The notes: a model not told the origin generated them from the letters alone. DNA of 64,000 bases from Tetraselmis striata (GCA_006384855.1 VCJN01000564.1:62001-126000); one strand, 5' to 3'. Numbered from the stretch's first letter, positions 32,095 to 45,038 are shown. Made by a program: numbers and translations.

Positions 32095-35000
32095 CTAGAG
32101 CGCCGCCTTCTCCTTGGCCATGTCGCCCACAACCCGCTTCAGGATGGCCTCCGTCTTCATGCGCAGGTTCTCCACGGCCTTGGACACCGCCGTCCAGCGC
32201 TCGCCATGGTGCGGCTCGGCAGCGATGCACCTGCGCACAAAGACGTTCCGCCCGGTCAGCACGCAGTACCGCCGGGCAAGCGGGGCAGGGGGTTAGCTGT
32301 TCATGGCATGCAGCACATCCGCTTCCGCCGCCGCCGGCACCTCGCACCTGTCCAGCACTTGCTGCTGCGCCTCCGGGCTGCCGAACTGCAGCTCAAACTT
32401 GTAGTACTGCGCCCAGAAGTCGCCCACGTCGGGCTCCAGGGTCACGGCGCGGTTGAACCAGCTGCGCGCCTTGTCCACCTGCCACCAGCGGCGGCCGCGC
32501 AGAGCAGAGCAGTCATGGCCCCGCAGTCAAACCCTAAAACCCTAAAGCCTCGCTCTGTTATTGCCTTGTCGCGCGGCGAATGGCTTCTGAGACCGCCATG
32601 GGAAAACTGTTCAGCGGAGTGGTGCTAATAGGGTTTCTGATTGGCGCGTTAGGGTCCACCCCCAATCACGCACATGCCCGCGCATCCTTTCTTCAGTACC
32701 AATAGTGTAGTTACTGTTCAAACACTATATTTCAGGTATAATTCAAACCCTAAATCTCAGAAACCCATTGAAAACCCTGACACCGCTGGCATGACAAGCA
32801 GAGCCAATCAATGGCGCCGGCTGCGTACCTTGCGGTCGTGCCAGAACAGGTTGGCCACGGCCGCCACGATGTAGGGGTCGTTGTCGCAGCGTTTGAGCGC
32901 ATCCACCGACTTGGAGCGCCGCTGCGGGCGGGGCGCCATCGCGACCGCCTCCGCCCACAGCCGGCCGCTGCTGGGGCAGTCCTGCAACGCCTTGGCCAGC
33001 AGCGCCTCTGCCGCCTGCGAGCACCGCCACAGGCAGCGGCCGGGAAAGCGTCACTGAGATGCAAAATAATCTTTTAATTAACCCAGCGAATGTAATAACC
33101 TACCAAGGTGTGCCCCAGAGTGACTGCTCAAGTCCATGGAGGAGTTTAAACAGCACCTAAAACGCCGTAATACGGGGCACAACATTTATGCCCCGCAACA
33201 GCCGTTTTTTCATTTCTGGGCTTAAAACCCTATCCAACAGGTGCCCAGAAGCCCTGCATGAAAGCCCTAGAGGCTTACGCCCACACCTGTACCCTACACC
33301 ATCCCCTGAAACCCTAATAACAAAGCCCCCAAACGACTGCAGGAACCTTGCTGTTGATTTGCCTTTCACTGAATAGGGGGAGGCCTGAGGAAAAAGGCCC
33401 TATAGGAGACTGCCTCCTACCTCAAGCGCGATTCGGGTTCGCTATTAATCAGTATCGCAGTTCACTTCACCACCAAGAGGCACAAACTACCCCGTACGTG
33501 CCATGAAAGATGCCAGAATCCACCACTACAGAACCGAAAACAGAACACACAACCCGATGCTGCCAACTGCCGACCAGCTTCTCACTGTTAGAACGCACAG
33601 ACACAGCATCCGGGCGTCCAAGGACCCTGTAATCCCCCACCGTAACATGACAAATATAACCCCATAAACGCTACTTGAGGTTCCATGTGAAGCCCCTGAC
33701 CAGCGCCTTGCAGGGGGGGGGGGGGGGGGGGGTGTTCCGGCCGCGCCTTGGTGTTGCCGCCGCGCTGCTCCGTGCGGATGGCGGCCAGCCAGAGCTCCTC
33801 GTTCTTGGGGTTCTTCAGGCGCGACTGCTCCAGGGTCGCGCGCGCCTTGCCAAAGTTGCCGGCGGCCTCCTCCAGCGCCGCGGCCGCCGTCCACAGCGGG
33901 ACGGAGTGGATGCAGTGCCCGCGGCCCTTGGCGTACGCAGAGCGCGCGGCGGCGGGGTTGCCGCTGCGCTCCTCCAGCTGGCCCAGCATCACCCACAGCT
34001 TCCACGCCGCCGGGAACTTCTTCAGCCCGTCCACCAACAGGCCGCGCTCGCTCTCCGGGCTCCTGCGTGGAAAGCCCCACCAGTCAGCTCACCCGCAAAC
34101 AGAGCACGGGCAACCTGTCACACGGCAAAGCGCGCCATCCTTGGTTGCCATGTGGGTATGTGGTAGGACTCCTAAGGTTTGAGGACTGACTAATCGGGCT
34201 CATTTCGTGTTAGGGCTTTCGTGTTGCGTCAGCGAACCCTAATACACCAAATGTAGGCGACTCTATCCTCAAGTGTCAGCCAAACAATACAAACGCGTCA
34301 TCAACATGGACGGCAACATCTGTTGGTTGTCATTTGCCACCAAGCCCTAAATTTCATCATTATAAATTCACATTTTGTGTTGAAATGTTATAAATCAATG
34401 TTGCACATGCATTTAGATGTATTTCAATGTTATCAGTATCATGCAGAAGCGGGGGGGGGGGGGGGGGGGTTTACCCCAGGGAGCGCTCCACGATGGCGCT
34501 CTTCATCCACACGCGTTCCGTGGAGGAGGCCTCCTCATTACGCGCCTTCTCCAGGATGGTGCGCGCGCGCTCTGGCTCGTTGTTCTCAAACTCCAGCTTG
34601 AAGGCCGCGAGGTAGATCTCCTCGCTGCCGGGGTTGGAGGTGAAGGCTTCCTGCAGGCGGACGGGCGATTCCGCGACCAAGGGGGATCGGGAAGTGAGAC
34701 GCGGAGGCTCCCATAGTGACGATTGTGGTGAGCTTGTAAATATATGAACCCGAAAATGCAACCTAGAAAACCTGAAAAAAAACTTTAGATACAGGTTGCA
34801 AGCGCAGCCCGACCCCGCCGCACCTGCAGGATCCTCCGCGCTGCGTTGACGTCGCCCGACAGCCACTTCTCCTTGGCTGCCATCAGCCACAGCACCGTCG
34901 CACTGCAGCAAAGGCAGCAACAGTCGCCAAGGTGGTCAGTCAATCAGCCGGCAAGGTGATGGACTGAACTACGTGAGACATGCCCTCGATGACTTCGGCT

Positions 35001-36903
35001 CCCATGATTCATATCGAGGAGTACTGACCACGAGCAACAGTTGTGACACGCTACACAAAGTGGAGAGATTGGTATCAAGAGGGGTGGCCAGAATCACAGG
35101 CGGACCACACATGGGCTACAGCATGGGCTGGAACAACATGAGGGTGGTATTGTCAATGAACTAACAAATGTCGAGGAAGTGACGGATCACAGTATTATCT
35201 CACCGAAACGCACTTCAGCAAGATGGCCAATTGTAAGACTAATAAGGATGTCTGGACTCAACGCAAGGAGAAAGCGAGGGGTGGCGAGGAGGAGGGATGG
35301 GTCTGGGGGGGGGGGGGGGAGAGGTAAAGCGTACGTGGGGCAGTGGTTCACGGCGCGTCGCAGCAGGTCGTCCAGCGCCTCGCGCGTGCCGTGGCTCTTC
35401 TCTAGCTGCGCTGCGCGGCGCCAGATGCCCTTCTTGCTGGGGAAAACCTCCAGCATGTGCGCGTAGATGGTGCGCGCCGTCTCCACCGCGCCGCGCTTGA
35501 GCGACTCTTCCGCATCGGCTTTCCAGGTGCGCTTGCGGTCCTCCTCGTCCACGCCGATGCCCACCACCGCCCGCACAATCGCCTGCGTGACAAGCAAGGG
35601 AGTGCTCAACGCATTATCACGGCCAAGAGAACCAAGCGGTACGAGGGTTGCTAGCTGTTAGTGAGCCTTTGGTAAGTCTAATGCGTGAATATATGAATAT
35701 CATTATAGATATATGTATTGGAATTCATGTACGGGAATTCACCATTCGACATTTCGAATCCAAACCCTAACATATGCTGATACGTGACACCCTAAAACCC
35801 TGGACCCTAACCTTCAGACTGCCTAGATCCGTACAACCTTACAGAGCATGCTGACAGCATTACTCCAAGTCGATATGATATATCAGAGGCTCAAACACCC
35901 TACCTGGCAGGTCGCCAGGCTGGCGGGCTGGCTCTTCTCCGAGTTCTCCGCCTCCTTGATCCAGGTGTCGCGGTCGATGACGACGCCATGGTTGCGCAGC
36001 GACTTGATGGCGCGTGTCACGATCTTGTCAACCATCTTGGCATTCCCGTTGGCCTCCTCCAGCTTGGCGGCGGTGATCCAGATGGCGTGGTCGGTGGGGA
36101 CGGCCTCGCGCGCCTTATTCATCACCTGCCGGCATCCCGTCCGGATCATCGAGTATGGTCAGTGCGGGGCCTCGGTGCAAGAGCGGGCCCCTGTGTCAAC
36201 GCTAAGGACAGACGGTGGGTAGTATGCGTGTAGATTTCACTCGTGTTCACATGTGCGAGTGTGTTAAGACACACTTGTCATTTACCCCCGCCCCCCCCCC
36301 CCCCCCCCACACACACACAAACCACCACCATCCCAGGGATGGATCAGTCACTCGGACTATGGGTGCCAACGCACTTTCTAAAAAGCATTTATGCGCCCGC
36401 CTTTCCCCCTGAAACTCAAACAAACATGCGACGAATACATCATACAGCACAAAAGTGCCGTCAGGCATCCCCAAACGGTCTCGTGCTACCAGTTTCTTGT
36501 AAATGTGTCGGCACTTGCATATCTCGATGCCCAAACATACTGCCCCTTTGTGAGGTACTTCTACGATGTTCCAAGCGTTAAACCAAGGTGACTGAGCGGT
36601 CGATACCTGCTGACAGCGAGTGTGGCTGCATATGCTCTGTTGTTTATGGCGACGGGGGGGGGGGGGGGGGGGGGGGGGGGGATATTCGCAACGTGGTTTC
36701 GAAGCAATCTCTGCTCCGAAACCATACCACCATGATTTGCTACATGGGAAGCAGAATCTCATAGGAGCGTTTTGAGTTGAGCGCCCACTCCTCCAGAATC
36801 GCTATCAACAGCAGCTGCTATGTGCTACACGAGGTGTTTGCCGGTGTTTGCGGGGCGCTTTCGCGGTGTGGTTTCGGAGTTATGCAGGCTCATGCATCTA
36901 ACT

Positions 36904-36950
<47 letters not shown>

Positions 36951-39900
36951 ATGCCGATCATTGCTCCGAAACCAAAGTATCATTATATGGATGGCGATGC
37001 ACAAATAAAAGCCCGTGTAACAAGCCTCAAATTTGGCTTGCATGCAAAGCATACAAATATTTGCTGTAGCTCAGCTATAGTTTTGTCTTCATTGGACTTG
37101 TGACAGGAATAGCAGGTTCTTCCTCGCAGTGTTCTTATAACCGTCGGCAACCGTAGCTCAATGCGAGCACAGAGGAGCACCGCTCCCTACATCCCTTCCA
37201 TGTACCATTCTTTCCCTCAAAAGAGCGCCAATGGGCCGCGCCGACGCACCTTTCTGGCGTTCTCGTACGTCTCCAGGCGGGCAAGCGCCAGCCAGAGCTC
37301 CACGTGCTGCGGGCAGCACTCCACCGCGCGGCTGAGCAGGATGCGGGCATCATCCTCCGACGCCAGCTCCACTGCCGCCTGCCGCCAATTGCAGTCAGGT
37401 GCCCAGGTCAACACGGTGGAGGAAGGAATCTCAGCCAATTCCAATGAATGTAAAAAATTCAAAGCTACTAAAAACAAAAACAGCATCTAAAAAATGTTAC
37501 TAAAAAAGTACTTGATTACTCATTATTTCTCTATCGTTGGACTCATTTCCGCAAACAAATACTTATCAGAGGGAGGTCCGGGGACGCGTGTGGGTGGGGG
37601 GGGGAGGGGGTCCACCTTCCACAGGCGGACGCTGGTTGGGATGCGCTCCAGCGCCTTGCGCAGCACGCGCGCGCGAGCGGCGTCATCGGCCTCCAGCCGT
37701 GAGGCCTGCATCCACAGCTTGACCGAGTTGGGCAGCGCCGCCACGCCGCGCGCGAGCACCGCCTTGGCGTTGTCGGGCGTCTGCAGGCGCGAGCACTCCA
37801 GCCAGACGTCCTCGCTGGTGGGGCATCGCTCCACGCCTTGCTGTATGAGCTGCCGCGCGATTGACAGCTTACCGGCCTGGTAGCCAACAACCAACGCCGA
37901 GAAGTCAGTCCAGCGCACACACAGACCGGCGGGGGGAAAGGGGGGGGAGGGGGGGAAGCCTGCGTGCCTGGGCCGGGTGGGCGGTGTGAGGACGAATGGA
38001 CCCGATGAAAGAACCACAACGCACATGCCAATGAAACTCTTCTATTTTGACAGTGTATCTACATTAGATAAAATGTAATTCCACAGACCAGCCGTGCGCG
38101 TGTCGGATGACGCGGCGCCTATCTCCAAGGGCCGCAACCGTCCTGGTATGAGGCCCCGCACTCGGGCTACTGCCAGCCTCGCAGCTCGTCCATATCTCCG
38201 ATGTGCCATAGTGATTCAGCAGTTCGTCCATGGTGCCCGGATTGGCTATATACGCGCCAAACACCTTGGAGCCCACATGAGCTCACCCGGCGTGATGCAT
38301 GCAGTTTTATCATATGTTAACCCCTAAGATGCTGTATTAACGTCAAGCCCTCAGACACAGCTGTTGGCACAACACATGGTCATGTCGCTTTCCAGGGATG
38401 GTGCACCAGGAAGTGCATGCCGTTCCTGGTGCACTCAGGAACGGCATGCTGTCAGGTGCACGGTTCCAATGTGCGTGCACACCCTGGTATACCGTTGCCA
38501 CGGCGTCCAACGGCTTTGAGACCCTGACCCTATTCGCGGTCGTCCGCCTCATGGGGGGAAACGGGGCGGCCTGGGGGGCGTTGAAGCCACACATGTGGTG
38601 CTGCGAGGGACGGCGGCGCGCACCAGCTCCTCCAGCCGGGCCGCCGCGATCCAGCCGGGGCCGTGCTTGGGGTTGGTCTGGATCACGGACTTCAGCAGCA
38701 GCCGCGCCTTCTTGATGTCGCTGATCTCCGCGTCTGGAATAAATCACATGGGAGGGGGGTGTCAGGATGTCAGCACATATGATGCTTACGAATACAGTGC
38801 CAGTGAACTCTTGTGCATGGGGCTGCGAAAATCCTACGAGAATACAACATGTGAAATCCTCAAGAGTACTTGAGGATCCTGACATCGGAATGCTGGGAAT
38901 TACTCTGCGAGTCAGCCGCGGAAGCAGTATCGCCAGGGGGAGGGGAGGGGGAGTGAGTCGAAGGGGAGGGTGGACAGAGGAGGGTGGGTGTCGGGGCGCA
39001 CCCGAGGTGATCTTCATGCTCTTCAGGTCGGTGAGGTACCCCTTGGGGTCCACCACCGTCTGCCCGGTCACGCTGTCCGCCATATTGTCCAGCTTGAGGC
39101 TGAGCACCGTGCCGCGCCCCTCGCCCACGGCCGTCAGATCCTGGTTGGCCGGCGTGGCCAGCCCGCCGCTGCCCGCCGGCGTCTCCAGCCCGCCCGCCGT
39201 GTTGTCCAGCTGCTTCTCCATCGCCGCCTTGGCCAGCAGCGTGTCTGGCACCGGCACAAAGCTCTGCATCTGCTTCTTGTTCTTGATGGTGTAGTCGCCG
39301 ATCTCCGGGATGGCCTCCCACTCCTCCTGCGGCAGCAGAGGCGGACCCCGCCCAGTGGGTCAGCGCCGAGCTCGCAGACGACACCCCATGCACAGTACAG
39401 GGACACCCCATGCAGGTACGGGTATCGAATTTGGAGTGAAATGGATTCAGCTGAATTCAACAGAAGGGAGTTCTGAATATGGGTGGATTCAGCGGATGAG
39501 AATTCAGCTTCTAAGATTCGGTTGATAACTGCTGGATGAGCAACTTCATTGTGAATTCAGAGCCTGAATCCAGCCCCAATACAATGAAGTTCAAGCATTC
39601 AGCGGGAACAGAGTTGGAATTCAGTCCTCATTTGCTCGCACGCGCGCCCAACATGCAGCATGCCGGTGTACATATGATTCCGTACGTGTAGTGGCAGTGA
39701 CAGCGCAACACGAATCCAGTCGAAATTCAGGTGAAGTCAGGCTAAAGGGCAGTGGCAGCCTAACATGTATTCAGCCAGCTTAGCGGTGAATTTGTCTTGA
39801 CAGAAAGAGATGAACATGCCGCGTACACAGTTATTCGGTGCCGATCGTGGGGGTGGTACCCGCCCGGGATCAATTCAGCATGAATTTAGTTCGAATTCAG

Positions 39901-39992
39901 TTCCCGCCATGTTGCGAGAGGCGCGCATCGGCCAGAACTGCATTCCAGCTGAAACTGGGCTGAACGGAACGTACCGGCGATTCCCGCCAAAT

Positions 39993-40023
<31 letters not shown>

Positions 40024-41509
40024 TCGCTGCCGCGCGCGGCAGAGGCGGGCGCTCACGCTGGACACCTCCCCGAGCTTGCGCTTGAGGTCCGCAAACTGCT
40101 CCGTGATCTTGGGGTTCTCCGCGCGGTACTTCTCGATCTCCGCCTTCAGCCGGGCCTCGCGGCGCTCCTGCGGGGTCGCCCCGCCCCAAGTAACCATGAG
40201 TACCCAACATGCATGCGACATGTCTTGCGTGACGCAGGGCTGCACGGGCTCCATGCACCGTGGTGGTGATGGGCTGCGCTGTTCTATGCCACTCTGCCCC
40301 CCCCCCCCCCCCCCCACTCCCTCCCACCTCCCCCCCACACACACCTCCTCCCCCCCCCCCCTTGCACCACGACCACCACGCAGCCGCTGCGGCAGCACGC
40401 ACCCTGCGCCTCTCGTCCATGTGAGAGTCGATAGACTCCCAGATCTCATCCGCCTCCTTGTCGTCCTCGCCGTACCTAACAGCAGGAGCGGGTTTGGGGG
40501 CCGAAAGGGAGGGGGGAGGGGGGAGGGGGGAGTGAGGGCAGCGACCCTTCCGCGCGAGTGCTTGCTGCACTAATCGTACTTGCGTCCCTAAACATGGTAT
40601 ATATATATGTTGCCTATATATATGTTATATATTGTGCCTATATGTATATATATACATATATATATATAGGCATCAGAGGCCCGAGACGATGCCGAGATGC
40701 TGCGCCCTCACAGGCGGTAAATATGGAAGAGAGACAGCAAGTCATGGCGTGACGCGACTTGACGTGGACGGGCAGGGCATGGCGTCATGTCACACCATGG
40801 AACAGGACAGGGCATAGCATGGCATGGAAGGGGGGAGCTAGGGTAGGAGATGGAGGGGCGGGGCGGGGGCACCCACTCGGTGTTTGCAAACATGCCGGCA
40901 TCGTTCCCCAGAAACTCGTCAAACTTCTGATCGGCCTCCTTCTTCTCCTCCTCCTCCTTCTTGCTGGCGCCACCGCTGCCGCCCTCCTGCCAGGTGTCAC
41001 ACCCTCCGCGTGATTCGCGCATGCATGGAGCGGTGGCCCCCGGTGAGACATGACAATGGGGTTGAGGAGAGGAGGGGGGGCGCACATTGAGCTGGGAGGG
41101 CATGTCCAGCGCGGTGCGGGCGGGGCCGATATCCGAGCGCGTGGTGAAGCCCGTGGCGCCGCGGCCCAGGCCGGCCACATAGTTCTTGGGTGCCGGGATG
41201 GCATTGAAGTTGACCTTCTCCGCGTTGGCTGCGGAACAGGGAGTAGCAGCCCAGGCCAAACCACAGGGGGGGTGGGGTGGCTTAGTGTGAACTCGAGGTG
41301 CGTGACCCAAGTATGCCAATGCTCGAAAGGCAGTATGAGCGTAACACCCGCTCATGCAGACATGCAAGTGCACACACGCAGCTCCACATGGAGCAGCGGA
41401 TGCCATAGGTGTTGGCGCTATTGCAAGCCCAGGGGGGGATGTTGGGGGGGGGGGGGGGGGGGGGGGGGGCACTCTTGGCGTAGGAGGTGGTGGAGCGGCT
41501 GGTGTTCAT
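32095..41509 (-). CDS. PRP6: Pre-mRNA-processing factor 6 (PRP6/STA1), U4/U6.U5 tri-snRNP component
   Basis: Complete 17-exon gene, about 928 residues, near the family's usual 900-1000. Exons (complement): 41473-41509, 41086-41228, 40873-40986, 40403-40465, 40057-40167, 39002-39326, 38624-38733, 37616-37876, 37250-37378, 35904-36125, 35335-35582, 34824-34902, 34475-34650, 33747-34062, 32829-33014, 32348-32478 and 32095-32230. The PRP1 N-terminal domain is clear ([19 protein letters not shown]), followed by [12 protein letters not shown] and [17 protein letters not shown]. About fifteen HAT/TPR repeats follow (for example [34 protein letters not shown]). PRP6 bridges U5 and U4/U6 snRNPs before spliceosome activation. 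All phases agree; the exon 4 acceptor is the weakest. Intron 14 seems to begin GC. An alternative upstream Met is at 41569. Confidence 0.95.
36907..36942. repeat. (GA)n microsatellite in PRP6 intron 9
   Basis: About 36 bases of GA dinucleotide, within the longest PRP6 intron (36126-37249), which also holds a G run at about 36654-36680. Confidence 0.95.
38415..38449. repeat. Inverted repeat in PRP6 intron 7
   Basis: Perfect 14-bp arms GCATGCCGTTCCTG (38415-38428) and CAGGAACGGCATGC (38436-38449) with a 7-base loop; flanking GTGCACC words repeat around it. Confidence 0.9.
39445..39900. repeat. Dispersed ATTCAG hexamers in PRP6 intron 5
   Basis: Ten ATTCAG hexamers occur in about 456 bp, often as GAATTCAG, with irregular spacing. 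On the coding strand this reads CTGAAT. The tract fills the part of the intron with no other feature. Confidence 0.8.
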
Positions 41510-42562
41510 CTTGCCGAGCTTTGCAGCGCCACGGACAGCGTGGGGCTCCTGCAAGCAGCTGCCGGTCAATCCTGCTGCGGGTGAACTTGCTCTTCAGAAC
41601 ACCCCCCCCCCCCCCCCCCCCCCCAGGTGGCAGACACACAACCTAGCGATGGGGGATTGACTCATATAATACTAACCGGCGACTCGATTATCTGACGGCT
41701 TCTCTACGGGGTTCCCTTTTCGTTCTCTTGGGGACCAGCAATTGTTTTATTTGCTAGTCTAATGTATTTTTAGATGACGAGTACATGTCTATGTTAGCTT
41801 CTAAGTCGCACATGGCGCAAAGCTCATATATGCTGTGGTGACTGGTGAGCCAGCAGCCAGCAGGCTCTCGTGCGGCATATCGGAGCCCGGCAGAGGTATC
41901 CAAAGACTCGCTACGCGGGTCACCAAGGCCGCCCAATCACCGTCTGTCCATCTTCCCCCCGAAGCCAACCTCTCTCCGACGGGCGGCAGACCCCCGCCCC
42001 CCCCCCCCCCCCCCCCCCCGGGTGCACCATCCAGGCAGGACCACCGCCGGGGGCGTGCAGTAACGTTCAGCCGCACCTGACGTCACCGCCTGCACGCCTG
42101 GAGGAAGGGGGGGGGTCTGGCTGGAATAGAGCGATCCGGGCCGAACTTCAGCCGCCCGAGGCGGTGGCTCCAGCAAACTCTCAGCTTGACGACGTTCCAG
42201 CGGGGAACGGTGAGTGCGTGCGACAGTGAATGCGTGCGAGGCTGTGATTGATGCTGGGGGGCGACCGATGCGCCGCCCGCTGGCGGCCGGCGTCGCGACA
42301 ATCCGTAATACACACGTAGTGAGACGATCGCATATCCGTATTAGAGGCGCCTGATATTGCATACATACTACCGCATATGTACAGCGCAAATCATCAAAAC
42401 TGTTGCTATATTTCTGACACATGACAGGCCAGGTATTCGGACATAGCGACTAGTCGACTAGTCGCTACCGAAGAAGCACCCATACTGTTGGGCGGATTTA
42501 TAGAAATCGCGATTATTATTATTATTCCAGTACTGCAGAGACCAAAGCCTTGTTATTAAGAG
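41510..42562. other. Upstream region of PRP6, no gene recognised
   Basis: Contains the presumed PRP6 promoter, C runs at about 41601-41624 and 41998-42019, and short overlapping frames on both strands. An ATT triplet run (about 42513-42527) lies just before the truncated gag-YR copy. Confidence 0.35.
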
Positions 42563-44948
42563 GGTGTTCGACCGGTCAACGGGGTGCTTGGGCGTTTCCC
42601 TTTGAGTACCGACCTTTCGAACGACTACCTCATCATGCGGGACGACCGGCGCGTGACGGCCCAGGTGGAGTACATGCGGATGACATGTTTTATGGGCGGC
42701 TCTCACAACCGCTCTATTCTTGACTCTGGATGAGCTGCTACCCTTCGTTCCAGTTGCTAATCAAGACTTCACCCCTAACTTCGTGCGCGCTCGCAACCAC
42801 GCCGAGGCCATCCACAAGGCGTTCCGTTTTCTTCTGGCTTTCCTCCGGAGGTTGAACGGGATCAAGCGTGTGCACGGTGACTAAGGGGTGTTAAACCTGC
42901 TGCGGGCTCAACGTTTGCAGCGCGCAGTGGAGCATTTGGGCTTTGCGATTTTCGGCGACTTGATGCGCGACTGTACGAGCGTCGGGTCTTCGAGGCGACA
43001 ATCGACAGCAACTCCAAGGTCAACGCCAATGCTCGTGTGGCGGCGATGCTCGCAGGTCGCGGGCGTGGACGTGGGCGCGGTGGCGGTCGCGGGCGTGGCC
43101 GCGAAGATGAGCACGAGTAGTGATGGCGTGGGGCGCCTTCATCGAGTTGCTGGCGCTTTGCGAGGCTAGATTTCGATGACAGCCGCTCAGCCAACCCTGG
43201 CATCTCAGCGACTAGACGAGCGTCCGGTGTCCGGGCCGGAGCCTCCTACCCTGCAGACTTGCAGCCACAGCTGAGTGGGGCTCGACCATCCGCACACCTA
43301 ACTTCACTTGACGATTCAATAACCCGTCTCCCGTACCATTTCATCATTGCGCCCATTGGTTGTTACTCTATGGGTTACAACTAGTTCGCAATGACCCTCA
43401 GTCGCGCGTGTACGTTACGCGCCAGACGCGCGTTGCGCGCGCGAGACGCGTGCGGGCGGGCGGTGCGCCTACCCTGACCTTTGCCCCGCAAACGCGTACT
43501 GATACCTAGACTAATCCGTCCAACAATCACAGTTCGGCTGCCAGTCACTTGATGGACGTTGCCGAATATTTTGCCGGGATTGTTAGGCCCCCTAATACCA
43601 CATCGCCTATCGTCGTACTTACGTGATTGACGAGCCCGAAGCTCTCGCCCCTTGGACGGCTTCGCTCCGGACCCATCTACATGAGGTGTTGGGCTCGGAC
43701 GAGCTGGGCAGCGCGCACTCGACATCCTTTTCAGCTCCCTCTCCGTCTAGACTCTACGGAGATTCTTCGGCATGCTGACTCAGTTCGCCGAGTTCCGCCA
43801 CAACTCGGAGACCATCAGGCCCATGGAGGCGACAAGTACTAGCGTCGTTCGTTACGTCGCTTGGATTGGTGAGCGGGGCCACATGGGGCAAAGTCGTTGC
43901 AACATATCGACAATGCACGCGTTGTTCAAACTGCACAACATCGACCCCATCGCTAAGGACAGCCTACACTTCACCGCCCCGCCACGACGTGGCATGCTAC
44001 TCGTGCAACGCCGCATGGAAGTCGCCTTGCGCGTCCCGTCTCATGCCGATGTCGCATACTCTTCCGTTGAGCGTTCCGAGCTAATTGTTTTTGCTCCTCC
44101 CGCTGAGTACTAGTACGACTTCCGGGCCCTCATGGCCGCGGTCGTAAACTTCGTGTTTTTGCCCGGGGGCTTACTTGCGTTACCTGCCGAGTGCGGGACG
44201 TTCACGTCGACTCCTACAACCACACCTTATTGCAGGTGTACCGCGAGAAAGGCTGCGCCGGCCGGCGCAGCCCCGACGACCTACGCGTATTGCTCCTTAT
44301 CCTGTCGGATCACCCCCTTGTCGCCCGTCTCTTGCATCACTTCATCGACCACGTCCAGTCCGCTCCCCTAGTCCGTGCTTCCTTGGCCGAGACTGTCATA
44401 TGTGCGGTCACCTTGAGCGAGCACTCCAAGTGGTGAACTGCGGCTACGACGTCGGATTGGCTCTCTACGGCCATTCGTCTCCTCGGTCCCCCCCCCCCCC
44501 CACCTTCCCCCCACCTTCCCCTGCCGGCACTTCCTTGACCTCTCACAGCCTTCGCAAGGGTGCATCTTCTGTTGCGACCTCCACCGGAGTAGTCCCGCTG
44601 TCCCACGTCCGCCACCATGGCTGGTGGGCAACCAACTCCGACGTCATCTTGGACTACATCGACCCCAACGTCCTCCCTTCACTTGGCGCGTGGTGCTTCT
44701 TCAATCGGCCACGTCGCAACCCTTCGCCACTTCCAAATAAAACATCGTTCTCCGTAGCAGTGGCCCTTCCGGTGCTCCCTACGTGACATGGCGCTACCTG
44801 TGCTTCGTCAATCTGCCGCTCTCTTCATTTGCTCTTCCAATGCATATTCACACTCAACTTGAAATGTTCTAAACTAGTTGATGGGGTTTCTTCCTTTCCT
44901 AACCGCTTTCCGGGGTACATGTGCTGCTAAGTGGTACGGGTTACTAGA
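42563..44948 (+). pseudogene. Diverged, 5'-truncated copy of the gag-YR element
   Basis: Collinear with 17047-19430 of the intact element. It starts inside gag at the FDRSTGCLGVSL-like stretch, runs through the GRGRG tail (43055-43115) and across the same short gag/YR junction. It continues through the whole YR (LTQFAEFRHNSE, VRYVAWIGERGH, REKGCAG, TSHSLRKGASS, GWWATNSDVILDYIDP). It ends in an A2-like sequence at about 44868-44948. Frames are broken by stops (TAA near 42882, TAG near 43748) and frameshifts, so it is dead. A1, the gag start and B2 are absent. Between gag and YR there is again no room for RT or RNase H. The gag stop is conserved in position as tandem TAG TGA. Confidence 0.88.
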
Positions 44949-45038
44949 CGGTTCACCCGTCGCCGTGTCTCGTACTCTCGTGCCGAAATATGTAAGATAT
45001 TTACATCTCGCAATTCCGGCCCTAGAATTGGTGAAAGT

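Noticed and set aside
38343-39269. 308-codon minus-strand continuous frame
   Set aside because: Only its first third is coding (PRP6 exon 6). The rest reads through intron 6 and part of exon 7 in the wrong frame.
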